NCBI RefSeq assembly: GCF_949628215.1
Contig: NC_134278.1
Span: 36,970,115-37,034,114, forward strand
Direction: 5' to 3'
Length of the DNA: 64,000 nt
Origin: Phalacrocorax aristotelis
Lineage: Eukaryota; Chordata; Aves; Suliformes; Phalacrocoracidae
Positions 29,201 to 40,005 of this stretch are shown piece by piece. Made by a program: the position numbers and the translations under genes. The notes below the pieces were generated by a model that made no database searches, was not told where the DNA came from, and worked only from the letters and a program-made list of their open reading frames with translations. Within the stretch, counting starts at the first letter, position 1. Each line of letters opens with the position of its first letter.

Positions 29201-31490
29201 TCAAATGCTTTTAAATGGCAACAATTAGCTAAAGCGTTAGCTAGTTATATATTATGCAAGATGTAATTCTCTCAGACAAATGCAATAGTATTTTCAAATC
29301 CAGCTGCCACGCTTACAGACAAAACAGCAGATTTCAAATGCTCAATGCAAAAAGCCTCCAAAGCAAAATTACAAATCCCATGAAAATTCAGTTCTCCGCT
29401 GAATAATTTATTCTTGTATCACAAGTTGTTTTCCACACAGTATCCTTATTTGATTACTAGTATGCATCACTCACATTCCTATTTGGTATTATTTTATTAT
29501 CATCCCCATAGATAAAAGCTAAACATTTTGTTTCTATCTCATTTGCCTCTCAAGCCATACTCCAAGAATGAAGCATATAATCCACCAAAAATACCTCTTA
29601 AAAGAACCGCATATATAGAGAGTGCATAATTCATTAAGGTACATCAGTGTTCAGAAGCGACATACTAAGCAGCAGCGTATAATTCAGGCTTGAAAGGTGG
29701 GATATAGCAACAGTGGTTACCTATACACAGACAGCGAGTGTGTGTGACAGCAAATTCTTCCTCCCCTTTGGTGCTCACACTGTTTCTATTCTACAGAGAA
29801 TATTTTACAGCAAAAATAACAGCTTTAAAATATTTTCTTATCATTTCCTCTAAACATTTTGTACAAATACTCATTCATTTTCTGCTTGATGTTCATTTCT
29901 CCCACAGCTTGGGCAAACAAAAGGTTTTTTTTCCTTTATGAAGAACACTGTCACATTCAGGTGTGAAAAGATTATCTAAAACATGCACTGCAGGAATGAT
30001 GCCACTCCTATCACCAACTAAGGGAATTCCCACTAATCCTAGACTTCCAGCCCTTTAAGAATTTCTCCACATTTAGGGCAGAACAGAAAATTCCAACACT
30101 AAGTTTACACTTTTGACCATAGAGCTGAATTGGGGAATAGCATCCTTCAAGAACAACATGACATTCACAATACCATCATGTAATAATTATATTCAATTCT
30201 GGCTATGTAACCAAAGAAATAGTTATTCATTTGCCCCCTTCAAATCAAATAGCACAGTGGAACTGTAGTTTTTGTTTCCCAGAAAGCTAACCCATGACGG
30301 CTGTGGAGAAGTCACAGAGAAATTTGGCAAAACAACAGTTGCACCTGGACCTGAATCTGAAGAGATACCCTCCCTGGGCAACTTCCAATATTTACGGTTA
30401 GATGTTCTGGCACACTCTAGATCATAATGTTGACCAAATGATTCACACGGTATCAAGCACTTATGAATGAAATAGAGCACTTGCTTGAGAAAGGCAGGAT
30501 ATGCTCTGACTTCACCAGAAAATGGATGTAATTATTTAGAACAAGCTGTCAAAGTGTGGCAGAGAGGCTTCACATCCCTACTTCGGCCCAGGACCTGTAT
30601 AAGCATTCTCTCCCTTTTTGTAGGGGTGTTCACTTCTGTACAATCTCAACCAAGAAAGCAGCTTATGTAGGTGAGGTGTGTGCAACAGAGCTCAAAGTGG
30701 AGCTATTTAATCTCAAATTGGAGATACTTTTCCCTCAGTGAAGGAGGGGGAAAAATATCTTTTGATTCTGCACATGCACCTAACTTCCACCAAACATATT
30801 TTCTCTCTCTTGCTACATTAATAGTTTTACATTTATTTGTTTTTTCAAAGTACCCGATGTTACATTGTAAAGCTTAGTCAACTAGACTTCCACTAGAGGG
30901 ATGGATATCTTTAGGGGTATTTTGTCAGAGAAATTTTAACAATTGTCTCTCTTTTACTGACTGCCTAGTAAGGACTTGCCTTGAGTCCTCAGCCTCAAGT
31001 CTTTTTGATAAAGCCAAAAAGAGAGCATCAGCTTGATTCAACAAAAGGCTAGAATAAGGGCCACGTTTACTTGTTAAGTAAAATAGAAATAATTCTGAAA
31101 AATCACCAAAAACCCTTCTTTTGCAGGAACAGGTTAATTTAAGTTACAATCTACCTGCCATCTGTAGCATAATTCACATGAACCTTATTTGTAGATTCTC
31201 ATAACATTAGTTTCCCACTTTTATTTCAGCTTTCAAAGATAATTAACTCTTTAGAGCAGTTACAAAGCAGCAGTTTCTACTATCTACCTACCTTGGTAGT
31301 GCACAAGGCTGTTTGAAGTTTGTGTTTTGTGATCTCTCTTTTCTTGGCTTGTAGATGGATAGCTTAGTGTTGGTGACTGGCCAGATGAACGAGATGCATT
31401 ATCTTCATCTGAATAATAGGAGTCACTATTTTTATCCCCATCTGATTTCCTGTCGTGTTCAGAATCTGGGCTCCTTACTCTTTCTCCCAT
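19412..31490 (-). CDS. LCA5: Lebercilin (LCA5), complete coding sequence in seven exons
   Basis: Lebercilin is a coiled-coil protein of the ciliary base and axoneme. It binds the intraflagellar transport machinery, and loss in humans causes Leber congenital amaurosis type 5. Joining 31490-31292, 28832-28303, 26810-26673, 25429-25333, 24182-24037, 22166-22028 and 20214-19412 (minus strand) gives 2052 bp, i.e. 683 residues plus TGA; the human protein is about 697. Every junction is GT-AG and keeps frame. Residues about 83-289 form the highly conserved charged coiled coil (Lebercilin domain), including [17 protein letters not shown] and [18 protein letters not shown]. Conserved C-terminal motifs are AFGSYVPSF (553-561), [12 protein letters not shown] (593-604) and the terminal [10 protein letters not shown] (674-683). 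The start ATG has A at -3 and G at +4. The LCA5-type C-terminus argues against the paralogue LCA5L. I saw no frameshift or internal stop, so the gene looks functional. Confidence 0.96.
22028..22166 (-). CDS. LCA5: LCA5 coding exon 6 (residues 371-416 plus one base)
   Basis: The acceptor is atttcag|GAAAAAG and the donor is CACGATG|gtaagg. It encodes a Glu/Lys/Gln/Asp-rich segment ending VQKLHD. With the first two bases of the next exon this reads KLHDEWEREE, which parallels the human KLxDEWEREE stretch and confirms the junction. Confidence 0.92.
23128..23185 (+). mobile_element. Possible CR1 3'-end remnant
   Basis: The stretch agttggactcgatgagctgc followed by gcagttctgtaac resembles the terminal part of a CR1 copy. 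It is very short and diverged, and lies in LCA5 intron 5. Confidence 0.3.
24037..24182 (-). CDS. LCA5: LCA5 coding exon 5 (residues 322-370)
   Basis: The acceptor is ttctacag|CCAACAA and the donor is AAAATA|gtgagt. The conserved TKGVQT motif and the closing EGILPKI identify it. The residues between are diverged from mammals. Its 146 bp restore phase 0. It has no ATG-initiated reading frame, so it is missed by simple ORF calling. Confidence 0.9.
25333..25429 (-). CDS. LCA5: LCA5 coding exon 4 (residues 290-321 plus one base)
   Basis: The acceptor is attcacag|GAAAAAG and the donor is AAGAG|gtaact. It encodes [16 protein letters not shown] and a basic tail. The 32 complete codons match the human segment length, and the exon ends in phase 1. 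Confidence 0.94.
26673..26810 (-). CDS. LCA5: LCA5 coding exon 3 (residues 244-289)
   Basis: The acceptor is ttaattgaag|GATCTGG and the donor is CTGAAG|gtaaaa; phase 0 at both ends. The 46 residues ([17 protein letters not shown] onward) equal the length of the corresponding human segment and continue the coiled coil to KLK. Confidence 0.95.
28303..28832 (-). CDS. LCA5: LCA5 coding exon 2 (residues 67-243), core coiled coil
   Basis: The acceptor is ctctcttag|CAACAAAG and the donor is ATTAAG|gtgagt. The 530-bp exon encodes most of the conserved Lebercilin coiled coil, with long runs of heptad-like Glu/Lys/Leu/Arg. It is the best conserved part of the protein against human from memory of the family, including [18 protein letters not shown] and ERDDLAKKL. 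Confidence 0.96.
31292..31490 (-). CDS. LCA5: LCA5 coding exon 1 (residues 1-66 plus one base)
   Basis: Starts [11 protein letters not shown], matching the MGER start of mammalian lebercilin. The rest is rich in Ser, Asp and Lys and probably disordered. The donor is CAAG|gtaggt, leaving phase 1. Upstream of the ATG the exon continues as 5'UTR. Confidence 0.93.
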
Positions 31491-31676
31491 TTTTCAGATT
31501 TAACTGCTTTCCAGATTCTTCTCAAAGACTGTTCATTTTGACACTAAGGACCTTTCAGTTGTCACAACGGCAGCAGCTGGATTATTTCCTTGGATTTATC
31601 AACTTCATCTCCAAAGCATGAGATCTTTGCAGTTCAGTTCAGCAAACAGTAGTTACCATTCAGAATGTATTTTTTT
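31491..31676 (-). other. LCA5: Probable LCA5 5'UTR part of the first coding exon
   Basis: A strong acceptor-like site on the minus strand (pyrimidine-rich tract, then gttacag at about 31683-31677) precedes this segment. The segment runs without another acceptor-like site into the LCA5 ATG. It holds four short upstream ORFs. The boundary is inferred; transcript data would settle it. Confidence 0.6.
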
Positions 31677-34600
31677 CTGTAACAATTTAGAAAGAGGAAA
31701 AATGTGAGAATGGTTGTGCTGTTTAAGTTAAGAAAGAAACATTAAAAAAACCCCGTAAAATTATTTAGGATTCCTATAACTTCATGCCATGTGCTGTGCT
31801 ACATTAGCCTTATTATTTATATTAAATGTGATGGACATCACTCTAGGAATGCTACTACTGTTACATGCAGTAGTTTGAGGCACTTCATCCCCAAAAGAGA
31901 CATCAGAAAATTAACACAGCTAAATCTAGAGTAAGAAATTACTCCCAGGTTACAGACAGGGGAAAAGAAGCATTTGGAAAACAAAACAGAAGAGAAGGGA
32001 AAGCTTGATGCTATTCAGTAAAAGAAGTTAAACACATCTGAAAACAAAATAAATTAGCAACTTATTCACATGACTAGAATTGAGATATTTGTAGAATTTG
32101 ATTAAATCTTCCATATCTCAGTTTCTGGCACTCCAATGATATTAAATAATGGGCTTTAAAATCAGTTGTCCCATTTGCCTGGAGGACATTCTGTCCTAAC
32201 CGCTAATGAGACTGTACCTACATATCACAGTCTTTGCCCTGGAAGGTATTCTCGTACCCTACAACATCTAGTGTTTCATGCCTTCAGGAACTGGCAGAAG
32301 CACACCCATTTGTGTCATGTGCTTCATAGAAAAATTAAAATACAGCCTTTTGGGTTTTTTATATCTGATAAGAGAGACCATGCTGCTGGTATATAGTAAA
32401 CATTATATCTGCAGCAGGTATAAATTGAGAAGGGCTGCTCCTGCAGCCTGTCTTCTGACGTAAACTGAAAAAATCCCCTGATCTCAAGGTAGTATCACCT
32501 CATTTTCCATTTTGGAGATACTTCCCGAGAATGTAATGGAGCAAATATATCCAAAATTTTCCTCACCTTCTTAGTCAAAAGAATCTTCTCATCAGTTTAG
32601 ACAGTATTTTAATGACTATGCTCAGCCCTCCATGTCTTTTGTCTCTCTCGACACTCTTCACAGCTCTCAAGCTTATTTCACTATCTCCCTTCAATCCATG
32701 TTGAGGACATCAAGCCTTAAATAGGTGAATAAATGGGCTCTAATGCAAGTCCTATCAGTTCTGCCTGTTGAATGACATAAGCTGCTAGCCCATTTCTAAA
32801 TGGCGAAGCAAACTACACACAAAAAATTGAGCAGCTTTAGATCAAAACTCTTCTACACTGCAGGGCATACAACATATCTGTAAACGAGCTGTAAATTTTT
32901 CACTGTATTATTTCCCAATAAAATAAACTTAGCATGCTTCTTGGCCTTCTATTCCACTGTCTATAGATGTAGAATTGCATAACCAAGGAAAACAGAAGTA
33001 TCAGCTGCCAAGACAGGTTTCATTACAAATTCAAGCTTTCTGGCCCAGTTCACTGTTAGCACAGCTCACTCTCTCCAGTGACTGGAATCCATTTGCCTTC
33101 ATAATCTATGCAGAAGGAATTCAAGGAATAAATATCCCAACAGGTTTCTAAACTGGGAAGCTGCTGGGAAATGAATATTGATTTATTTGGAAGAGCAAGG
33201 TTGTTTTTTTTTACTGAGGGAGTAACTTTAAAAAATAATGTTTTTTAAGCACCTAAATATTTTCAAAGTGGTTAAAGAAATTACATGCCTGAAACTGACG
33301 TCAGAGAGGATTCTGATGAAAACTAAAATTGCACTGCAAAACCCAGAAAGAAGACAAGCTATGCTTGACATCACTTGTCCTAGAGATTGGTAAACACATG
33401 CTGGAAGGTATCAGTTATCGCAGACATTCAAATTATCAGTAAGACACTTCTTTTTTCTTCTGAAGTAATGCAGCTGTTAAAGATATTTTGAAAGTACATA
33501 CCTAACTATAATTGTATTATCTTGTTTTTCTTTATGTAATGACGTGTAATGTCTAAGTGTGTAATGTGTGTAAAGCGCAATCAAGACCCTCATATATGTT
33601 CATGAATGCAAAAATAAGATCCTGTAAGACTATCAGAACATATTCAGGGTGCATCCCTACTCTCAAACAGCTCTGCTCTTTAGCACTGGGCTTGCAAACA
33701 TCTCCACAGAATGCACGTTATTTTGCTCCTTGAAGAGAAAACCAAGCCCAGACTGAAACACGTGCAGAATTTTCAGGACAACCTGTTCTCCAGAGGGTGC
33801 ACAGGCAAGACTGCATCAGCTGTCTCCACAGGTCAGAATCTCAGGGAATGCAAAACAGAAAATAAAATATAGACTTATTTTTACTTATATTAAAATACTA
33901 ATATAAAATATATAAATAGTACTCTGGAGGGCTGTAACACAGACCTCATATTATTTACCGTCATCCTGACTGAAAAAAAAACAACTATTAAAAGCAGTAG
34001 TTGCCTTTGTAACCCACACGAAGTGTGGTATTGTCACTGATGCCAAAGGCTTCGTTTCCAGCTAACATGGGCCACCAAACTTGTCAGACTTTGTCTGAAC
34101 TCATCTTGGGTGTCTGGAGCTTTTCTATAGCTTATTTAGCTGCAAGAAAATTAGTTAACAAAGAGGGAACTTACCTAACCTGTTTTAGCTTTTTGCTTAG
34201 CTTTGTACAACTGTCAAGCACCTACTGTTACATTTATGTTTATAAATAACAAGTAGTTATTCTGTGCAGAGCGAGCTATCTGCAGCCCTTGGAAAAATGC
34301 AGCATAAGGGAGTACGGGCATGGGGTGACTGCAGGGGCCGGAAAGCACAAACACAGCACAGTACTGGGGCCCTAAGCTATAACAGCTCACCTGTGCTTAA
34401 TTACAGGTCATCAGTGGAATGCAGTCTGGGGAGCTGGGTAAAACTAGTTTGATAGGTAACATATAGAACAAAGGACAAGTACTTGACACACGCAAAACAC
34501 ACCACATGTATTGAATTCAGATGTAATGTGGAATCATGAATCAATGTATAGAGCAGATCAAATCCCCTTGAGGTACACATTGGAATTCCCCATTCTCCTG

Positions 34601-34679
34601 CATCCTCCACCAAGCACACCCAGGTCCTTGAGCAAAAGCAATCCCACAGATGAGTTTGCCTTCGCTTGAGGCAGGAGTA
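31677..34679. other. LCA5 first-intron DNA, no recognised feature
   Basis: AT-rich sequence without supported coding potential. A noncoding 5'UTR exon of LCA5 could lie here but cannot be picked out from sequence alone. Confidence 0.5.
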
Positions 34680-34689
34680 ACCTAGCCTA

Positions 34690-35240
34690 TCTTCCCCAGC
34701 ATATTTTTTACATGCACTACAGGGGCTTTATCCCTTTCTACAGGGGATAAAGGTTTTGACTGGGCAGGGCCAGCAAGATAGGCAGAACCCCTAGTTTTGA
34801 CTAACCAGGTGGCTTTTGCCAAATGTGTATCCCAATGTCTGAAGGTCCCAGCACCCATTGCTCTCAGTGTAGTCTTTAACAGCCCACCATATCATTTGGT
34901 TTTCCCAGAGGCTGGTGCATGATAGGGTATGTGGTACATCCACTCAATGCCACGCGCTTTGGCCCAGGTATGAGGTTGTTTAGGAAATGAGTCCCATGGC
35001 CTGACTCAATTCTTTCTGGAGTGCCACGTTGCCATAAGACTTGCTTTTCAAGGCCCAGGATAGTGTTTCCAGCCACCTGGTGGTTGTCTCCACCATTGTA
35101 AGCACATGGCATTTGCCTAGGCAGGTTTGTGGGAGTGTGATATACTACATGATATACCTTTACAACCAGGTTCTCTACCTGGGCAGCAATATCTTGCCAC
35201 AATGCCACAGCCCACATGGGTTTGCCTCTGCACTGCCAGT
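34690..35240 (-). pseudogene. Retroviral integrase remnant
   Basis: The frame 35217-34876 contains GTPERIESGHGTHFLNN, which aligns with the integrase core S-D-x-G-x-x-F motif. The aspartate is replaced by glycine (GGC at 35001-34999), so the DDE triad is broken. PLGKPNDMVGC further on corresponds to the region around the catalytic glutamate, which is also not evident. The element appears to end just beyond. Confidence 0.82.
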
Positions 35241-35259
35241 TGCTCTACTTCCACTGCTG

Positions 35260-35560
35260 TAACCAACCCCACAGGGCATTTGCCACCTTCCATGAGTCAG
35301 TACAGAAATAGAGCACGGGCCACTTTTCCCGTTCAGCAATATTTAAAGCCAGCTGGATGGCCTTTACCTCTACAAACTGGCTCGAATCACCTTCTCCTCC
35401 AGCAGTTTCTGTGACTTGTCACATAGGACTCCATACAGCAGCCTTCCATCTCTGATGCTTTCCTACAAGATGACAGGACCCATCAGTGAACAGGGCATAT
35501 TGCTTCTCATTTTCTGGCATTTTGTTATACACCAGGGCCTATTCAGCAGGTGTCACCTCC
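35260..35560 (-). pseudogene. Retroviral RNase H remnant
   Basis: The minus strand encodes YALFTDGSCHLVG near 35500-35465 and VLYFCTDSWKVANAL near 35320-35275. These are the two central RNase H aspartate motifs (TDGS, TDSW). The region lies between RT and integrase as in an intact pol gene and is split between frames. Confidence 0.82.
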
Positions 35561-36110
35561 TCCTCTGATGATATTCTGAAATCTTTCCCTTCTGACCAGT
35601 TCATGATCACTTCCAAGATTCCTGGGTGACTGGGGTTTCCTATTTGAGCCAGTTGGGTGATCAGTGCAACCCATTTACTCCACATAGCATCAGTCGCATG
35701 GAGTGTAGAAGAGACCTTTCTTTGAACATCCAGCCCAGCACCGGCAGTCGGGGTGCCAGGAGCAGCTGTGCTTCAGTACCAGCCACTTCTGAAGCAGCTC
35801 AAACCCCTTCCTATGCTGGCAATATCTCTTTTTCAGTTGGAGTATAGTGGGCTTCAGACCCTTTGTATCCCTGACTCCAAAACGCCAGGGGTCGACCTCG
35901 GGTCTCCCCTGGTGCCTTCTGCCAGAGGCTCCAGGTAGGGCCATTCTCCCCGGCTGCAGTGTAGAGCACATTTTTTTACATCTTGTCCTACCTGGACTAG
36001 CCCAAGAGCTCCTGCATGAACTATCTCCTGTTTAATCTATTCAGCTGCTTGTTGTTGCTCAGGGCCCCATTTGAAATCATTCTTCTTCTGGGTCACTTGA
36101 TAGAGAAGGC

Positions 36111-36830
36111 CTACAGACAGAATGTATTTGGTATATGCATTCTCCAAAACCCCACAATGCCTACGAAAGCTTGTGTTTCCTTTTTGCTAGTTGGAGGAGA
36201 CATGGCTGTTATTTTGTTGATCACATCCATTTGGATCTGACGATGTCCATCTTGCCATTTGATTCCTAAGAACTGGACCTCTTGTGCGGGTCCCTTGACC
36301 TTACCTTGTTTTATGGTAAAACTGGCCTGCAGAAGGATTTGGACTATTTTCTTCCCTTTCTCACAAACGTCTTCTGCTGTGTTACCCCACATGATGATGT
36401 CATCAATGTTTTGAAGGTGTTCTGGAGCTTCTCCCTGTTCCAGTACAGTCCGAATCAGTCCATGGCAAATGGTAGGACTGTGTTTCCACCCCTGGGGCAG
36501 TCGATTCCAGGTGTACTGGACACACCTCCAAGTGAAAGCAAACTGTGGCCTGCACTCTGCTGCCAGAGGGATTGAGAAGAATGCATTAGCGATGTCAATT
36601 GTGGCATACCACTTGGCTGCCTTGGATTCCAGTTCGTATTGAAGTTCTAGCATGCCTGGCACAGCAGCACTCAACGGCTGAGTGACTTCATTCAGGCCAC
36701 GATAGTCTACTGTTAGCCTCCACTCTCCGTTAGATTTCTGCACTGGCCATATGGGACTGTTAAAGGGTGAGTGGGTCTTGCTGATGACTCCTTGGCTCTC
36801 CAGTCAACGAATGAGCTCATGGATGGGAAT
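36111..36830 (-). pseudogene. Retroviral reverse transcriptase remnant
   Basis: The frame contains WRLTVDYRGLNEVTQ, WYATIDIANAFFSIPL (motif A, aspartate present), RLPQGWKHSPTICHGL (motif B), NIDDIIMWG (motif C, both aspartates present, preceding Tyr replaced by Asn) and VQFLGIKW. An in-frame TGA at 36806-36804 separates it from the upstream part of pol. The SPTICH motif points to ERV-L. Confidence 0.92.
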
Positions 36831-37034
36831 CAGGGAGTCTCGGTTGGTGCAATATTGCTGCCGGTGCACTGTTGTGGTGGTGACTGGCACGCGTTGTTCT
36901 TTGACCCTCAGCAACCCCACAACAGAAGGGTCCTTCAAGAGACCAAGCAAGGTAGACAGCTGTTTAATTTCCTCCGTCTCCAAGGCAGCTACACCAAAAG
37001 CCCACCTGTACCCTTTTGGGTCCTTGAATCACCC

Positions 37035-37322
37035 TCACCTGAGGCAGTCTATGCCAAGGATGCACGGAGCCTCTGGGTCAGTCACAATGGGGTGCTTTTG
37101 CCACTCATTCCCGGTTAGGCTCACTTTGGCCTCCAATACAGTTAGCTCTTGGGATCCCCCTGTCACTCCAGCAATGCTGATGGGTTCTGCCCCTATATAG
37201 TTTGATGGCATTAGGGTGCACTGTGTACCAGTGTCCACTAAAACTTTAAACTCCTGTGGGTCTGATGTGCCATGCCATCGAATCCACACAGTCCAGTAAA
37301 CTCGGTTATCCCTTTCCTCCAC
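37035..37322 (-). pseudogene. Retroviral aspartic protease remnant
   Basis: The 95-residue frame contains the protease active-site motif LVDTGTQCTLMPS and a C-terminal CILGIDCLR, equivalent to the conserved LG-D end of retroviral proteases. It lies between gag and RT as expected. The catalytic DTG is intact, but the flanking polyprotein is broken. Confidence 0.85.
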
Positions 37323-37339
37323 CTGGCTGGAGACAGGGC

Positions 37340-38870
37340 CCCTCTAGTCTTGATCATAGTATTCATTACTCACTTCTTGTAAATGCAAATCAGAAGTCCC
37401 TGTATTAAGATGAGGAGTAAGATCAGCCCTTCTGCTGTGTCTGGGAAACTGCTCACTGGAAACTGGAGCAACAACTTTCCTGGAAGAACCCCACAAATGA
37501 TTGTTTTTCCCTGCAACTCATCTACCTGTGCCTCTAGAGTCAAGATAGGTTTTCCATCCCACTTCCTCATGTCCTCTCCATGGTCAGGCAGATAAAACCA
37601 CAGGTTGGCCCATGGTGTGTGCCCACCATATCCTCTCTCTTGAGCAGAGGGACACTTACTCCTAATAGCTGAGATACTAGTCGATACATGTGGGGAATAA
37701 GATGTGTCCTCTTTGAGTGGCTGGACCTCCTGGGACTGCTTCTCCACAGCCAAGATTCAGGCCCACAGGGAGGAAGAGAGACCTCCTTTGTATTGCTGGA
37801 GTTGGCTAGCCAATTCATCTACTGTTTATCCTCCATCTTTCCAGGTTGTTACTGCTAATGAGATAGTATATGATGCTGGTGCACTTCGTACAAAATTCTG
37901 CCACATGGGTTGCATGCACTTGACTTCATCTGCATCTTTGGATAACAGCTTGTTGTCTAGGTCATTGTAAATTACCTCCAGCATGGCTAATTCCTTCAGG
38001 TACAGGATACCTCTTCCCATGGTGGTCCACTTACCTGGGTGACATAGGACATCTTCCTTTCTTTCACACCTGACAGGAGGCACCTCCAGAGGCTGAGGGC
38101 TTTTGCCTCCTTTCCTTTCCCCTTGTCAATGCGCCCTTCCCTAGAAAGGGATCCCAGTCGTTTGGCTTCCCTACCCTCCAATTCCAGGCTACTGGCACTG
38201 TTATCCCAGCATCAGAGCACCCAAGATAACAATGTGCTCATCTGGACAATGACTTAAATCTTTTCACATGTCTCACAGCTTACTCAGGCACAGGGACCAG
38301 GTGGTTACTGCCTCATTTATAAGTCTGCCTCCTGTTGTCATGATGATTCTGTTCCATCTGCCTCATCCACTTCTTCCCTTAGTAGTGGAAGCTTCTTTCC
38401 TTACTAAACAAGCTGATTTTCACTTCCAACATTTCTTCTTGTGTATAGAGGTGACTGATACTGGCACAGGTTAGCTCTCTAGTTCAGCTGTAGTGCATGT
38501 CGCAGGGGTTGCAGTATCTGCAGTGCCTCTCATGGGGGTTTGAGTGGCCGCGGTGCCTGTCGCTTTGTCATCATATCCAGAGACCTGCTCTTCCCCTTGA
38601 GGGTACTGAAAAGTGTTGAACAGGGCTCAGTAGGCATGGGCCAGGCCCAGCACACTGCAGTGATTTATGTCTCTCTGGAATTGCCAGGGTGTCATCATAC
38701 TATCTCCAAATATTTTACTAGTTTTTCAGGATTCTGCACTTGTTCAGGGGTGAAGTTCCAAAACACTGGAGGTGCCCACCGTCCTAGGTACTTGCTCATA
38801 CTATCCCACACACCCTGCCACTCATAACTATCCAGCCTCAGGGCAGATCTCTAGGTGGTATTCTTAAATA
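37340..38870 (-). pseudogene. ERV-L-like gag remnant
   Basis: Two recognisable gag pieces lie on the minus strand. One is near 37.55-37.65 kb, with LWFYLPDHGEDMRKWDGKP. The other is near 37.83-38.02 kb, with LEVIYNDLDNKLLSKDADEV. They are broken into short frames by stops and indels. The upstream part (38.1-38.9 kb) is too decayed to assign domains. Confidence 0.75.
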
Positions 38871-39450
38871 GTAGTTTAACCTTAAACAAGATTTGAAACA
38901 CATTCATCAGACATAACAATAGGAACATGCTAGTTTGAACATGCCAAGGATATTAAAAATTCTCAAGAGCTATTGTAACTAGCCCAGAGGAGAAGGGGAA
39001 GGAGTGGGGAAGATTGTCCCCCCTTGTCTCCCCCATAAATTGGCTCTCTGAGGAGAAAAGGTAAAGAGTGTAATTATTAATAGTTTCCAAGACGTGGTTT
39101 CCGAAGTATGGAGAGATGACAGCAATGCTGAATACAAACACCAGATTAGTCTCTTGACCAGTAATTTTATCATATCATCAGCAAGTGTTACACAGTGCAG
39201 CAAAATTATAACCTTAATCCAGTCCCTGGAGGTGATAAGTGGCACAACAGGGAACATATACAGCAAGTAAGGTGTTGCATAAAACAACTCTGAGAAGCAG
39301 CACAACAACTCTGAGAGCAAATAAATCAACATTGCAACCAGTGACTACTAACCTAATAATAAATGCTTATCAGAAGTTTGCCTTAACACACTGCAGTCAG
39401 ATCTGTCGTTATCTCAACCCTTTGAGCCCCTCGGTGGGCATCAAAGAGAC

Positions 39451-40005
39451 TGTTGTGGTTTAACCCAGAAGGCAGTTAAACACCACACAGCTGTTTGCTC
39501 ACTGCCCCCACAGTGGGATGGGGGAAAAAATTGGGGAAAAAAAAGGTAGAACTCATGGGTTGAGATAAAGACAATTTAATAGGACAGAAAAGGAAGGGAA
39601 AATAATTATAATGATAAAAGAATATAAAAAACGAAGTGATGCATATGCAATTTCTCACCACCTGCTGATTGATGCCCAGCCAGTTCCGGAGCAGCAGACC
39701 CCCGGCCAGATTTTCCCCTAGTTTATACTGAGCATGACATCATATGGTATGGAATATCCCTTGGTCAGTTGAAGTCAGCTCTCCTGGCTGTATCCCCTCC
39801 CAACTCATTGCACACCCCCAGCGTCCTCGCTGGTGGGGTGCTGTGAGAGGCAGGAAAAGGCCTTGACTATCTGTCTGTGTTACTGCTCAGCAGTAACTAA
39901 AATGTCAGTGTGTTATCAACATTACTCTCATCCTAAATCCTAAACGCAGCGCTATAGCAGCTACTATAAAGAAAATTTAACTCTATTCCAGCCGAAACCA
40001 GGACA
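39451..40005 (-). repeat. 5' LTR of the ERV-L-like element
   Basis: The minus strand begins TGTCCTGGTTTCGGCTGG and ends GGGTTAAACCACAACA, the TG...CA form of the abundant avian ERV-L LTR. Its length is 555 bp. Directly inward (39450-39422) lies ttgatgcccaccgaggggct, a degenerate primer-binding-like stretch. This shows the LTR is the 5' one. ATTAAA occurs on the minus strand in the LTR and could serve as a poly(A) signal. Confidence 0.88.

Larger units (their letters stand above)
34680..40005 (-). mobile_element. ERV-L-like endogenous retrovirus, decayed, lacking env and 3' LTR
   Basis: Read on the minus strand the order is 5' LTR (40005-39451), primer-binding-like region, gag, protease, reverse transcriptase, RNase H and integrase, ending near 34680. 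No env and no second LTR are visible. The RT contains GWKHSPTICHGLI, a signature I associate with class III (ERV-L) elements, and IDDIIMWG. Damage includes an in-frame stop at the RT start (36806-36804), a lost integrase aspartate and frame breaks in gag. It sits in the presumed first intron of LCA5, in the same orientation as that gene. Confidence 0.9.

Noticed and set aside
19412..31490. Assignment as the paralogue LCA5L
   Set aside because: The MGER start, [15 protein letters not shown] and terminal DEIEEV motifs and the length near 690 residues fit LCA5.
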